NCBI RefSeq assembly: GCF_029626235.1
Contig: NZ_JARUBO010000005.1
Coordinates: forward strand, 6,792,001 to 6,856,000
From: Micromonospora sp. WMMD1120
Lineage (GTDB): Bacteria; Actinomycetota; Actinomycetes; Mycobacteriales; Micromonosporaceae
Direction of reading: 5' to 3'
Length of the DNA: 64,000 nt
Both the position numbers and the translations under genes were made by a program. Of this stretch, positions 44,324 to 52,739 are shown one piece after another (positions within the stretch are counted from its first letter, which is position 1; every line of letters starts with the position of its first letter). The notes under the pieces were generated by a model, which worked only from the letters and a program-made list of their open reading frames with translations, had not been told where the DNA came from and made no database searches.

Positions 44324-45034
44324 ATGCATCGACGCCGCAGCCCGGTGAGACCGCCCGGCGAGTCGACCAGTTTGTGGCACCGGGGTCTCTCCCTGGGAGC
44401 CAAGGCGTTGCAGGACACCACGCCGCTGAAGGGCTTCGACGCGTACGTTGTCGGTTTCCACCCGGCGAAGGACGACCCGTCGATGCAGATGGAGGCGCAC
44501 CACTACTGCCGGCAGGTCAACGACGACTTCCTGCAGTGCGTGCTGTTCGACGGCAACACCGACGAGGCCAACCTGATCGGCGTGGAGTACATCGTCTCCG
44601 GACGCCTGCACGACACGCTGCCGGAGGAGGAACGCCGCTACTGGCACCCCCACAACTACGAGGTGCTCGGTGGCTCACTGATCGCGCCGGGGCTGCCCGA
44701 GCCGGCGGAGCGGGCGCTCATGGCAATGCTCATGAACAGCTACGGCAAGACGTGGCACACCTGGCACACCGGCCGCCTCGACACCGGTCCCGGGGATATC
44801 CTGCCGCTGGGCGACCCGCTGCTGATGTGGTCGTTCAACCGCGACGGCCAGTGCGATCCCGCCCTTGAACAGCACCGCAACCAGGCCATGGACGTCAACC
44901 GCGCGCAGAAGCGCGACGCCCGCTCCGGCCTGATCGAGGAGGCACACCCGCAGGACGGGGTGGCCCTGCTCGACGATGCGTTTCCCGACAGCACACCGCT
45001 TCCCGGTGTGGTCGACCGGCAGACCAGCCGGTAG
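44324..45034 (+). CDS. DUF1264 (OBAP-like) protein
   Basis: A 236-residue soluble protein: KALQDTTPLKGFDAYVVGFH, EAHHYCRQVNDDFLQCVLFD, LIGVEYIVSGRLHDTLPEEE, RRYWHPHNYEVLGGSLIAPG. This matches DUF1264, the family of plant oil-body-associated proteins that also occurs in bacteria and fungi. The conserved His and Cys residues (AHHYC, YWHPHNYE) hint at metal or cofactor binding, but no activity is known. AAGGAG precedes the ATG. No clear operon partner. Confidence 0.85.
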   Translation: MHRRRSPVRPPGESTSLWHRGLSLGAKALQDTTPLKGFDAYVVGFHPAKDDPSMQMEAHHYCRQVNDDFLQCVLFDGNTDEANLIGVEYIVSGRLHDTLPEEERRYWHPHNYEVLGGSLIAPGLPEPAERALMAMLMNSYGKTWHTWHTGRLDTGPGDILPLGDPLLMWSFNRDGQCDPALEQHRNQAMDVNRAQKRDARSGLIEEAHPQDGVALLDDAFPDSTPLPGVVDRQTSR

Positions 45035-45125
45035 GGACCGGGCCGAGTCAGGAGTTCGGACGCAGAGACCTACGGCGACCGAGGGAGACGACGCCGGCGC
45101 TCGTGTTTCCCTGGCCGGCCGAAGC

Positions 45126-46130
45126 CTAGAGCGGGGTGCCCACGTCGTTCGGCACGCTCCGACGGCTCCTGTCGGAAGAGCCGGCAGCCGGGCTGGCGAG
45201 ACGCGCGGCCCGATCCAGCGCGCCGACCACCAGCGCGTGCGGCACGGTCAGCGCGGCGATCACCATCACGGTGACGGCCGCCGACTCCGGCCAGCGGGCG
45301 TTCGGCCAGAACAGGACCAGAGCCAGCAGGACCGCCAGGGTCGGCAGCGCCGCCTGCCGGCCGAAGCGCCACAGCGGCTCGCCCAGCCGACCGGCGGCGA
45401 GATCTGTCCGGTTCGCCGGCTCGGTGCTGAGCATGCGCGCGAGATGGCGGGGTGCGTGCCAGCCACCGACGTACACGCCGACCGCGACCGTCGGCGGCAC
45501 CACCAGCACCAGCGCGGTCAGCAACGCCAGATCCGCCGCCTCGCTCGCCGCGCCGCGCCGCCAGCGGCGTACCGCGGCCACCGCCAACAGGGCGAGCGTC
45601 GTGACCTCGACCGCGGCGGCCGGCCCCGGCGGCAGCCCGGGGTTGCCGCCGGAGACCTCCGCGACCAGCGGGGCGAGGTCGGCCCGGTGGTGGGCCAGCG
45701 GAAGCAGCACGACTGCCGCGCCGAAGGCGGCCGCGGTCAACGGGTCGCGGCGGCGCGGTCGCGCGGCGGCGCGGTCGGCGAACGCGGTCTCCCCCGCGCC
45801 GAAGTGCGCGACGGAGAGCAACAGGAACACCAGCAGCGCCGGACCGGGCGCCGCCCGGAAGACCAGGAAGGCAGCGACCGCGACCGCCGCGTAGGCGAGC
45901 GCGAGCAGAACCGGGCGCGGCCCGCGCCAACCGGGCAGCGAGCGGGGTACGAGATGGTCGACCGCGCCGTGCGGGATGCTCGCCAGCAGTCCCGCCAGCA
46001 ACACGGCGCGTCCGGCACCGGCGCTCCACCCGACGGTCAGGTCGACGGCCAGCGCCGCCCCGGCCAGCGCTCGGCTACCCAGCCCCGCAAGGCGTTGTAG
46101 TCGTCGAACAGCAGGCGGGACCACCTGCAC
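45126..46130 (-). CDS. blh: Brp/Blh-family beta-carotene 15,15'-dioxygenase
   Basis: A 334-residue protein with seven or more hydrophobic helices. The iron-binding and active-site His motifs of the family are present in order: SIPHGAVDHLV (His54, His59), SVAHFGAGE (His109), GGWHAPRHLAR (His225, His229) and LTVPHALVV (His298). It should cleave beta-carotene into two molecules of retinal in the membrane. It is divergent from the rhodopsin gene, which needs retinal. The GTG at 46130 lies inside an 11-bp tandem repeat and lacks a good ribosome site, so the true start may be somewhat further in. Carotenoid synthesis genes are not in the window apart from a CrtI-like protein. Confidence 0.92.
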   Translation of the reverse strand: MQVVPPAVRRLQRLAGLGSRALAGAALAVDLTVGWSAGAGRAVLLAGLLASIPHGAVDHLVPRSLPGWRGPRPVLLALAYAAVAVAAFLVFRAAPGPALLVFLLLSVAHFGAGETAFADRAAARPRRRDPLTAAAFGAAVVLLPLAHHRADLAPLVAEVSGGNPGLPPGPAAAVEVTTLALLAVAAVRRWRRGAASEAADLALLTALVLVVPPTVAVGVYVGGWHAPRHLARMLSTEPANRTDLAAGRLGEPLWRFGRQAALPTLAVLLALVLFWPNARWPESAAVTVMVIAALTVPHALVVGALDRAARLASPAAGSSDRSRRSVPNDVGTPL

Positions 46131-46142
46131 ACCACCTGCACA
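46121..46142. promoter_or_regulatory. 11-bp tandem repeat in the blh/rhodopsin divergent promoter
   Basis: CCACCTGCACA at 46121-46131 is repeated exactly at 46132-46142, one DNA turn apart. It overlaps the proposed blh start and lies 44 bp before the rhodopsin ATG, followed by an AT-richer TTATAG stretch at 46145-46150. This looks like an operator for a regulator that binds head-to-tail and could control both genes. Which regulator is unknown; none is encoded next to it. Confidence 0.55.
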
Positions 46143-46185
46143 CCTTATAGCCTTTTTGCGAGATTTCTCCGGCCTTGGGAGCGCG

Positions 46186-47010
46186 ATGAACGTCGAGAAC
46201 GTCTTCGGCTACAACGTCATCCAGTGGACGCTGGTGTCGCACGTGCTGACGCTCGGATACGCCGTGATGGCCGCCGGCCTGGTCTACTTCCTGACCACGC
46301 GCAGCAGCTCAGGCCCCCGCTACCGGCTCTCCTCCACGCTGTCCGCGGTCGTCATGGCCTCCGCCTTCTTCGAACTCTGGGTCCTCTCGCAGCGCTGGTC
46401 GCAGGCGTTCCGATGGGACGGCACCGCCTACGTGCAGTCCGACACCCTGTTCAGCAACGGCTACCGCTACATGAACTGGTCCATCGACGTACCGGTGCTG
46501 CTGATCCAACTCCTGGTCGTGCTCGGCATCACCGGACGCGCCTTCCACCGCACCTGGGTGATCTTCGCCGCCGCCGGACTCGCCATGATCTACACCGGGT
46601 ACGCCGGCCAGTTCCACGAGGTGGACCGTGGCCCGCAGTTCTGGATCTGGGGCCTGGTCAGCACCGCCTTCTTCCTCCTGATCCTGGTCCTCGTCGCCCG
46701 CACCGTCTTCGCCAACGTGGGCCGGCTGCCCGCCTCCGCCCGGCCGTTGGCCAAGGCCGTCTGGTGGTTGCTTCTGGGCTCCTGGCTGCTCTACCCCGGC
46801 GCCTACCTGATGCCGGCCATGTGGGACTCGGCCGACGGAGTCGTCGCGCGTCAGATCACCTACACCGTCGCGGACATCACCTCCAAGGTCGTCTACGGCG
46901 TCCTGCTCGGCATCATCGCCCGCAAGGTGAGCGCCGAGGAGGGCTGGCCCCCGGCACAGGAGGAGGACGTCGCCCGCCCGCGTGGCGGCCTGACCTCCCG
47001 CGCCGGATGA
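46186..47010 (+). CDS. Microbial rhodopsin with NDQ motif, predicted light-driven sodium pump
   Basis: A 274-residue seven-helix protein. The retinal-linking Lys is Lys234 in VADITSKVVYGVLLG, with the counter-ion-side Asp230. Helix C reads NGYRYMNWSIDVPVLLIQLL, placing Asn97, Asp101 and Gln108 at the positions Asp85, Thr89 and Asp96 of bacteriorhodopsin. This N-D-Q triad defines KR2-type outward Na+ pumps. Much of the sequence follows KR2, as I recall it: SHVLTLGYAVMAAGL, GYAGQFHEV (Glu145), LYPGAYLMP, VVARQITY (Arg222). GGGAG precedes the ATG by five bases. Light would expel Na+ and build a sodium gradient usable by antiporters. Retinal would come from the divergent Blh. Confidence 0.94.
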   Translation: MNVENVFGYNVIQWTLVSHVLTLGYAVMAAGLVYFLTTRSSSGPRYRLSSTLSAVVMASAFFELWVLSQRWSQAFRWDGTAYVQSDTLFSNGYRYMNWSIDVPVLLIQLLVVLGITGRAFHRTWVIFAAAGLAMIYTGYAGQFHEVDRGPQFWIWGLVSTAFFLLILVLVARTVFANVGRLPASARPLAKAVWWLLLGSWLLYPGAYLMPAMWDSADGVVARQITYTVADITSKVVYGVLLGIIARKVSAEEGWPPAQEEDVARPRGGLTSRAG

Positions 47011-47131
47011 GCCGGACGGCCAGTCCAGCCCAGCGCTCCGTACACCGTCGCGCGTCCGGTGGTGGTCTTCCCCCAGGTAACCAGACCCTCGGCCAGGTAT
47101 GCGGAAGGCGCACACGGGGGATCACGGCGGG

Positions 47132-48340
47132 ATGAGCCCTGTGCCGCGTACCCTCCGCTCCCGCCTGGCGGCGGCGTGGTCGGGGTTCTGGCTGGTACCG
47201 GCGGCGTTCGCCGCCGGGGCCGTGCTGCTGGCCCTCGGTTTGTCGGTGGCCGAGCTGCGGCTGGGTCTGCCGACCGGCGGGTTCCTGCCCAGCAGCGTGG
47301 GCGGCGCCCGGTCGCTGCTGTCGTCGATCATCACCGCGATGATCTCGTTCACCGCGCTGGTCTTCTCCATCACCGTGGTGGCCGTGCAGCTCGCCAGCAG
47401 CCAGTACTCGCCCCGGGTGCTGCGGACCTTTCTGCAGGACCGGATCACGCAGGCGGCGCTGGGCACCTTCCTGGCGACCGCGCTGTTCGCCATGGTGGTG
47501 CTGGCAGCCCTGCCGGCCGGCGCCGACACCCGACTACCGGAGCTGTCGCTCGCCGTGGCGATGGCGCTCGTGCTGGCCAGCAGCGGGCTCTTCGTCTACT
47601 ACCTGCACCACGTCACCACTGTCATGCGGGTCTCGCACATCATCGCCGCGGTCGGCGCACAGACCCGCCGGGTGATCGAGGAGCAGTACCCGGCCGGTCG
47701 GGCCACCGCGCCCGCCCCGCCGCTGGCTCCACCGGTACAGGTGATCCACGCGGCGCAGCCCGGCATGGTCCAGCACGTCGATCTCGGCCGGCTCGCCGCA
47801 CTGGCCCGCACACACGACTGCGCCCTGTCGGTCCTGCCCGCGCCGGGCGACTTCGTGGTGGCCGGACAACCGCTGATCGCCGTCCACCCGCTACCCGGCG
47901 GCACCCTTCCGACGACCGTGCCGGATGCGCGGGCGTGCCTCGCGGTGAGCCTCGGTGTGGAACGGACCCTCGGTCAGGACGTCGGGTTCGGGTTCCGGCA
48001 ACTGACCGACATCGCCGAGCGGGCACTGTCGCCGGGCATCAACGACACCACCACCGCCGTCCGCAGCGTGCAGGAGATGCACGACCTGCTACGCCGGCTC
48101 GCCGGCCGGCCCGGTCACCGTCTGATCGTCGACGACCCGGACGGCACCCCACGCGTACGGGCCCGCGCACAGACGTTCGACGGCTTCCTCGCGGTCGCGG
48201 TCGACGACGTCCGGCGGGCGGGACACGACCAGCCACGGATCGAGCGGCTCCTGGATGACGTCCTCGCGGATCTGCGGTCCGTGGCGCTACCGGAACACCT
48301 GCCCGACATCGTTTCCAGGACCGTGACGCGGCAGGCGTGA
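47132..48340 (+). CDS. DUF2254 membrane protein
   Basis: About 402 residues. Four hydrophobic helices occupy the first 180 residues (FWLVPAAFAAGAVLLALGLS, SLLSSIITAMISFTALVFSI, LGTFLATALFAMVVLAALPA, LSLAVAMALVLASSGLFVYY), followed by a soluble C-terminal domain with the family motifs FGFRQLTDIAERALSPGIND and TTTAVRSVQEMHDLLRRL. Function is unknown. ATG at 47099 is also in frame; 47132 begins the basic pre-helix segment. The last ~205 bp of this gene are duplicated at 62821-63024. Confidence 0.87.
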   Translation: MSPVPRTLRSRLAAAWSGFWLVPAAFAAGAVLLALGLSVAELRLGLPTGGFLPSSVGGARSLLSSIITAMISFTALVFSITVVAVQLASSQYSPRVLRTFLQDRITQAALGTFLATALFAMVVLAALPAGADTRLPELSLAVAMALVLASSGLFVYYLHHVTTVMRVSHIIAAVGAQTRRVIEEQYPAGRATAPAPPLAPPVQVIHAAQPGMVQHVDLGRLAALARTHDCALSVLPAPGDFVVAGQPLIAVHPLPGGTLPTTVPDARACLAVSLGVERTLGQDVGFGFRQLTDIAERALSPGINDTTTAVRSVQEMHDLLRRLAGRPGHRLIVDDPDGTPRVRARAQTFDGFLAVAVDDVRRAGHDQPRIERLLDDVLADLRSVALPEHLPDIVSRTVTRQA

Positions 48341-48454
48341 GCTTCTCCCCGCATCACAACGGCCCAGATCGACGGATCGCCTCCCCTACGCCGTAAGCAA
48401 TCGGTAAGCCGACCCCACCTGGCGGCAGTGATCTCCTGCGGTTTGACTTGAACC

Positions 48455-49027
48455 GTGATTCGCCGTCTTCTCCGTGCTCCGGCTTCCTGGATCGTCGTCG
48501 CCGTGCTCGGCATCGGTGTCGCAGGAGGGCTCTACTGGTTCCAGCCGTGGCGACTGTTCACCGACACGGTCGTGACAGACACTCTCTCCTCCGTCGCGCC
48601 GCCGTCTCCGTCCTCGTCGCAGACCGGGGACACCCCGGCATCGCCAGCCGCGGACATCCCTGCGTCGCCGGTCGTTGTCGCCGAGGGCACGTTCGTCACG
48701 CACGAACACGACACCAGCGGCGCCGTCCGGATGGTCCGCAACCCGGACGGCAGTCACCAGTTGGAGATCGTCGGGCTGGACACCAGCGACGGCCCCGACC
48801 TGCGGGTGTGGCTGTCCGACCAGCAGGTTCGGGCAGGCACCGCCGGCTGGCGGGTGTTCGACGACGGCAAGTACGCGGAACTGGGCAAGCTCAAGGGCAA
48901 CCAGGGCGATCAGGTGTACCGGCTGGGCGCGGGAGTCGACCCGGCGGATTTCCGCAGCGTGAGCATCTGGTGCAAGCGATTCGCCGTCTCCTTCGGCGCC
49001 GCGGAACTCGCCGCCGTCCCGTCGTAG
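48455..49027 (+). CDS. Membrane-anchored DM13-domain protein
   Basis: A 190-residue protein. An N-terminal helix (SWIVVAVLGIGVAGGLYWF) is followed by a Ser/Pro linker and a DM13 domain: VVAEGTFVTHEHDTSGAV, LDTSDGPDLRVWLSDQ, LGKLKGNQGDQVYRLGAGV and WCKRFAVSFGAAEL. DM13 is proposed to be a redox domain using a Cys; here the candidate is the Cys in IWCKRF. It should sit outside the membrane. GTG at 48455 follows a 114-bp spacer after the DUF2254 gene. Confidence 0.85.
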   Translation: MIRRLLRAPASWIVVAVLGIGVAGGLYWFQPWRLFTDTVVTDTLSSVAPPSPSSSQTGDTPASPAADIPASPVVVAEGTFVTHEHDTSGAVRMVRNPDGSHQLEIVGLDTSDGPDLRVWLSDQQVRAGTAGWRVFDDGKYAELGKLKGNQGDQVYRLGAGVDPADFRSVSIWCKRFAVSFGAAELAAVPS

Positions 49028-49323
49028 CCGAACCCGTCCCTTCGCCGAACGGACGCCTCACGACTGAGAACTGCCGGCCCAACCTCCTTCGCGCACGCAG
49101 GGGTTCGCGGCCGCCTCGGTCGCTCGGACAGTACGCTCACCACCGCCGCGACATGTCAGTGCCGGCCACGTACGCCTGACTGGCTTGTCACCGCCCCGAC
49201 CAGATCGAGAACACGACCGCCTCGCTGGCAGAGCGCCTCTCTCGACCACGCACCGGTTGTGGCGGTTCCGCCGACCCCGTCGAAACCGCGGCGGCCTCGC
49301 GGGGCTGCTGGGAGACTGGTGCG

Positions 49324-50619
49324 GTGAGCGGTCCCGCCCTCGTGCGCCGGTCCCGGTGGTTGACGCCGGTCGTGCCGGGAACGCGGGTGACCCGCCTGGA
49401 GTTGTTCTTCGACCTGATCTTCGTTTTCGCGTTTCTCAACGTGACCGGCCTGATCTCGACCCACCCGACCCCGCGATCGTTGGTGTCCGGGTTGCTCGTA
49501 CTGACGCTGCTGTGGTGGTGCTGGACCGTGCTGGCTGCCCTGGGCAACCTCGTCCGCATCGACAAGGGGATCCTGCCCGTGTTCGGGCTCGGCATCGCCG
49601 TCGCCACGTTCGTGCTGGCGATCACCATTCCGCAGGCGTTCCAGAACCAACTAAACGACCTGGCGGGACCGGTCGTGTTCGCGCTGGCCTACCTGGCCCT
49701 GCGCGGTCTCACCCTGGGCGCGTTCCTCTTCGTCCTGACCGGCACCGGTCGAGACCGGCGGCAACTGGCGCTCGTCTCCGCGCCGCCACTGGTGGCGGGC
49801 GTCCTGGTCATCCTCGCCGGCACGGCGGCCTGGTGGGCACCGCCGGACGTGCGCGTGGACGTCCGCCTCGGTCTGTGGGCGGCCGCGCTCCTGACCGAGT
49901 ACTCGGTCGGCCTGATCCTGCCCTACTCCAAGTGGGCGGTCGCCTCGGCCGGGCACTGGGCCGAGCGGCATTCTCTGATCGTCCTGATCGCGCTCGGCGA
50001 GGCGGTCATCTCGCTGGGGCTCGGACCCGGCCGGTTCGAGCGACTCGCGCTGTCCGGGCCGGTGATCACCGGGTCGGCCCTCGGCATTCTGCTACTGGCG
50101 GCCCTGTGGTGGCTGCACTTCGACACCCTCGCGCCCAGCGTGGAGCAGGCGATGCACGGCACTCGGGACATCAAGCGGGTCTCGCTGGCCCGGGACGTCT
50201 TCACCTACCTGCACCTGCTGATGATCACGAGTGTCATCGCCGTCGCGCTCGGACTCAAGGTGGTCCTGCAGGCCGCGGCCGAGATCAGCGTCGAGCCGCT
50301 GAGCTGGTCCGGGGTCGCCGCCCTCTACGGCGGGGTCGCCCTGTACCTGCTGACCGAGGTCGCGGTGGTCGCGCGCACCTTCCGCCGGGTGCGGCCCACC
50401 AGGCTGGCCACCGCCGCGGTCGTGGCTCTGCTGAGCTGGCCGGCGACGCTCGTCACGCCTCTCGCCGCGCTGGGCGGGCTGATAGTCGTCCTGATCGCTC
50501 TCATCGTGGTCGACCGGTTCACCGGCACCGCCGCCCGCAGCAGGATCAAGGCTTTCCTGCGGGAGGAGGAAGAGGTGTCCGAGCGGGCGGTCAGCCAGTG
50601 GCGGCAGCAGCACCTCTGA
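49324..50619 (+). CDS. Low temperature requirement A (LtrA) family protein
   Basis: A 431-residue membrane protein with about 11-12 helices. RRSRWLTPVVPGTRVTRLEL, FFDLIFVFAFLNVTG, LLWWCWTVLAALGN, GHWAERHSLIVLIALGEAVI and DVFTYLHLLMI are LtrA family motifs. It is the intact relative of the frameshifted gene at 42941-44225 and aligns along its whole length. The family name comes from a Listeria cold-growth mutant; molecular function is unknown. The 296 bp before it contain no recognisable gene or site. Confidence 0.9.
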   Translation: MSGPALVRRSRWLTPVVPGTRVTRLELFFDLIFVFAFLNVTGLISTHPTPRSLVSGLLVLTLLWWCWTVLAALGNLVRIDKGILPVFGLGIAVATFVLAITIPQAFQNQLNDLAGPVVFALAYLALRGLTLGAFLFVLTGTGRDRRQLALVSAPPLVAGVLVILAGTAAWWAPPDVRVDVRLGLWAAALLTEYSVGLILPYSKWAVASAGHWAERHSLIVLIALGEAVISLGLGPGRFERLALSGPVITGSALGILLLAALWWLHFDTLAPSVEQAMHGTRDIKRVSLARDVFTYLHLLMITSVIAVALGLKVVLQAAAEISVEPLSWSGVAALYGGVALYLLTEVAVVARTFRRVRPTRLATAAVVALLSWPATLVTPLAALGGLIVVLIALIVVDRFTGTAARSRIKAFLREEEEVSERAVSQWRQQHL

Positions 50620-50682
50620 CAGCGACCGTCAACCTCGGTCTGGCTGCGGGAAGCCCGGACATGGGCCACACAGCCACCTAAG

Positions 50683-51615
50683 CTAGGAATTGACCGTTTT
50701 GTCAACTTCCGAAGGTTCGAGTTGGCTCTTCACATCGCGAGGTACCCGCACCCCGCGGGCGCGTAGGTCGGCGACGAAGCGGGCCACGAGCGGATCGGGC
50801 TCTCCCGGCGTCACCGCGACCAGTTCCCGGGTCCACCGAGGCGAAAAGGAGCGGACCACGCCCGGAAAGCCTCCGCTGACGGCACTAACAGGGGTTATCG
50901 CGATGCCCAATCCGGCCGCTGCCAGCTGAGGTGCCGCGGAGGTGACGGCCGTTCTCAGCGCCGGCCTCAGCCGGATCCCGGCCGCGGCGAGCGACTGGTC
51001 GAGCCAATTGCTCAAGCCGTTTTCCGGCGCGAAGTGCACCAAATCCTCACCATCGAGCTCGGAAAGCCGCACTGATCCCCGCTCTGCCAACCCATGATCG
51101 CGGGATGCCGTCAGCACGATCTCCTCCGTACCGAGAACCGTGGACGTGAAGCGATCGTCGACCGGGCCGGACAGCACCAGCACGTCGACCTCCCCACCGT
51201 TGATGGCTTCGAACAGACCATCGGACACGACCGCCTCCCTGATGTCGATCGCCACCTGCGGGTGGCGCCGGTGCCAGGCGCGGATCACGGGTGCGAGCAG
51301 CGGCACGGTCAGGCTCTGGGCGCAGACCAGGCGCAGCGATCCTCCCTTTGCCTCGCCCCTGGTCCGGGCCAAGCGGACCGCTGACGCGGCCGCATCGATC
51401 GCTCGTCGGGCCTCCACGACGGCGGCACGCCCGGCCGGCGTGAGTGAGACGCCACGTGCCCTGCGGTGGAGCAGAGGGGTACGGGTCTCGCGCTCCAGAA
51501 CGGCGATCTGCTGGGACACCGCCGGCTGCGAGGAGTGCAGCAGCCGGGCCGCCTCGGTAATCGACCCGGTGTCCGCGACCGCGACCAGACACTCCAGAGC
51601 ACGCAGCGTTGCCAT
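50683..51615 (-). CDS. LysR-family transcriptional regulator
   Basis: A 310-residue regulator. The N-terminal helix-turn-helix is RALECLVAVADTGSITEAAR with LLHSSQPAVSQQIAVLE; the effector domain follows from about residue 90 (GSLRLVCAQSLTVPLLAPVI). The divergent neighbour 108 bp away is a NAD-dependent epimerase, the usual arrangement for a LysR protein and its target. The spacer holds an imperfect TCTTATC/GATAGA dyad that could be the operator. The effector is unknown. Confidence 0.92.
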   Translation of the reverse strand: MATLRALECLVAVADTGSITEAARLLHSSQPAVSQQIAVLERETRTPLLHRRARGVSLTPAGRAAVVEARRAIDAAASAVRLARTRGEAKGGSLRLVCAQSLTVPLLAPVIRAWHRRHPQVAIDIREAVVSDGLFEAINGGEVDVLVLSGPVDDRFTSTVLGTEEIVLTASRDHGLAERGSVRLSELDGEDLVHFAPENGLSNWLDQSLAAAGIRLRPALRTAVTSAAPQLAAAGLGIAITPVSAVSGGFPGVVRSFSPRWTRELVAVTPGEPDPLVARFVADLRARGVRVPRDVKSQLEPSEVDKTVNS

Positions 51616-51723
51616 TCGGAAATCTTATCGCAGGACCTTGAAAGATAGATGGTGCTGGGGGAAGCAGCGACAGTCACCGGATGCTGAACCAGGTGAAGGA
51701 CCACAACCACCGAGGAGAACGAC

Positions 51724-52656
51724 ATGGCACAGACCTTCGTGACAGGCGGTTCCGGCTTCATCGGTCGGAGTCTGATCCGGCGCCTCGTGGCCGACGGACA
51801 CGAGGTCAAGGCGCTGGCCCGCAGTGCGACGGCCGCCGACGTGGTGGCCGCCCTGGGCGCCGAACCGGTGCGCGGCGAGCTGACCCGTCCCGAAACCTGG
51901 CGCGCCGGCATCGAGGGCAGCGAAGTACTGTTCCATTTGGCTGCGGAGACGGACATCACCGCCGATCGGGCGCGTCAGGAGCTGGTGACGGTAGGCGGCA
52001 CGCGGGCCGCCCTGCAGGCAGCCCGGCAGGCCGGGGCGGCCCGCTTCGTGCACGCCGGGAGCGAAGCCGCGCTCATGGCCGGCGAGCCGCTCGTCGACAT
52101 CGACGAGAGCGCGCCGCTACGACCGGACTCGGAGGCCGCGTACAGCGCCACCAAGGCGGAAGCCGAGGCACTGGTACTGGCCGCCAACGCACCGGGCTTC
52201 GCAACGGTGTCGATCCGGCCACGGTTCGTCTGGGGCCCCGACAGCTCTCTCGTCGAAGGTCTCGTGCGTTCAGCCCGCAACGGCGAGTTCGCCTGGATTG
52301 AGGGCGGCCGGCAGAGCACCGACGTCACGTTCGTCGACAACGCGGTCGAGGGGCTGGTCCGGGGTTGGCAGCGCGGTCGGCCGGGTCAGGCCTACTTCAT
52401 CACCGATCAGCACCGGGTGACCCTCCGCGACTTCCTCGAGAGCGCCTTCGCCGTCTACGGAGTCGACACCCCGATCCCCGAGATCGACGCCGGCACCGCG
52501 GCCAAGGTGATTCCCGTCCCCGCGCGCTGGTTCCTGGAGCAGACCTGCACGCTACGCACCGATAAGGCCGTCGCCGAACTCGGATACCGCGCGATCGTCA
52601 CGCAGGCGGACGGCATGAACGCCGTGCGGGAAGCGGTCACCCGCCGCGCCGCCTGA
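51724..52656 (+). CDS. NAD-dependent epimerase/dehydratase (extended SDR)
   Basis: A 310-residue Rossmann protein. FVTGGSGFIGRSLIRRLVAD binds the nucleotide and AAYSATKAEAEALVL carries the Tyr/Lys pair. The motif LFHLAAETDI and the late QSTDVTFVDNAVEGLVRGW fit 3-beta-hydroxysteroid dehydrogenase/dihydroflavonol reductase-like members. The substrate is unknown. GAGGAGAACGAC precedes the ATG. It is divergent from the LysR regulator, which probably controls it, and is followed by a hairpin at 52703-52737. Confidence 0.9.
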   Translation: MAQTFVTGGSGFIGRSLIRRLVADGHEVKALARSATAADVVAALGAEPVRGELTRPETWRAGIEGSEVLFHLAAETDITADRARQELVTVGGTRAALQAARQAGAARFVHAGSEAALMAGEPLVDIDESAPLRPDSEAAYSATKAEAEALVLAANAPGFATVSIRPRFVWGPDSSLVEGLVRSARNGEFAWIEGGRQSTDVTFVDNAVEGLVRGWQRGRPGQAYFITDQHRVTLRDFLESAFAVYGVDTPIPEIDAGTAAKVIPVPARWFLEQTCTLRTDKAVAELGYRAIVTQADGMNAVREAVTRRAA

Positions 52657-52702
52657 GATCGACATCGCATCTGACCGAACAGCCTCTCGGCGATGCCCGG
52701 CT

Positions 52703-52737
52703 GTCCCGGCCCGGCGATTTTTGGAACGGGCCGGGAC
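52703..52737. terminator. 11-bp perfect hairpin after the epimerase gene
   Basis: GTCCCGGCCCG at 52703-52713 and CGGGCCGGGAC at 52727-52737 are exact inverse complements around a 13-base loop that contains TTTTT. It lies 47 bp after the epimerase stop, which fits a terminator. It also marks the edge of a degenerate region with a broken MBL gene. Confidence 0.6.
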
Positions 52738-52739
52738 AA

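Noticed and set aside
46186..47010. Rhodopsin as an ordinary proton pump
   Set aside because: The bacteriorhodopsin/actinorhodopsin Asp at the first helix-C site is Asn97, with Asp101 and Gln108 following, which is the sodium-pump pattern.
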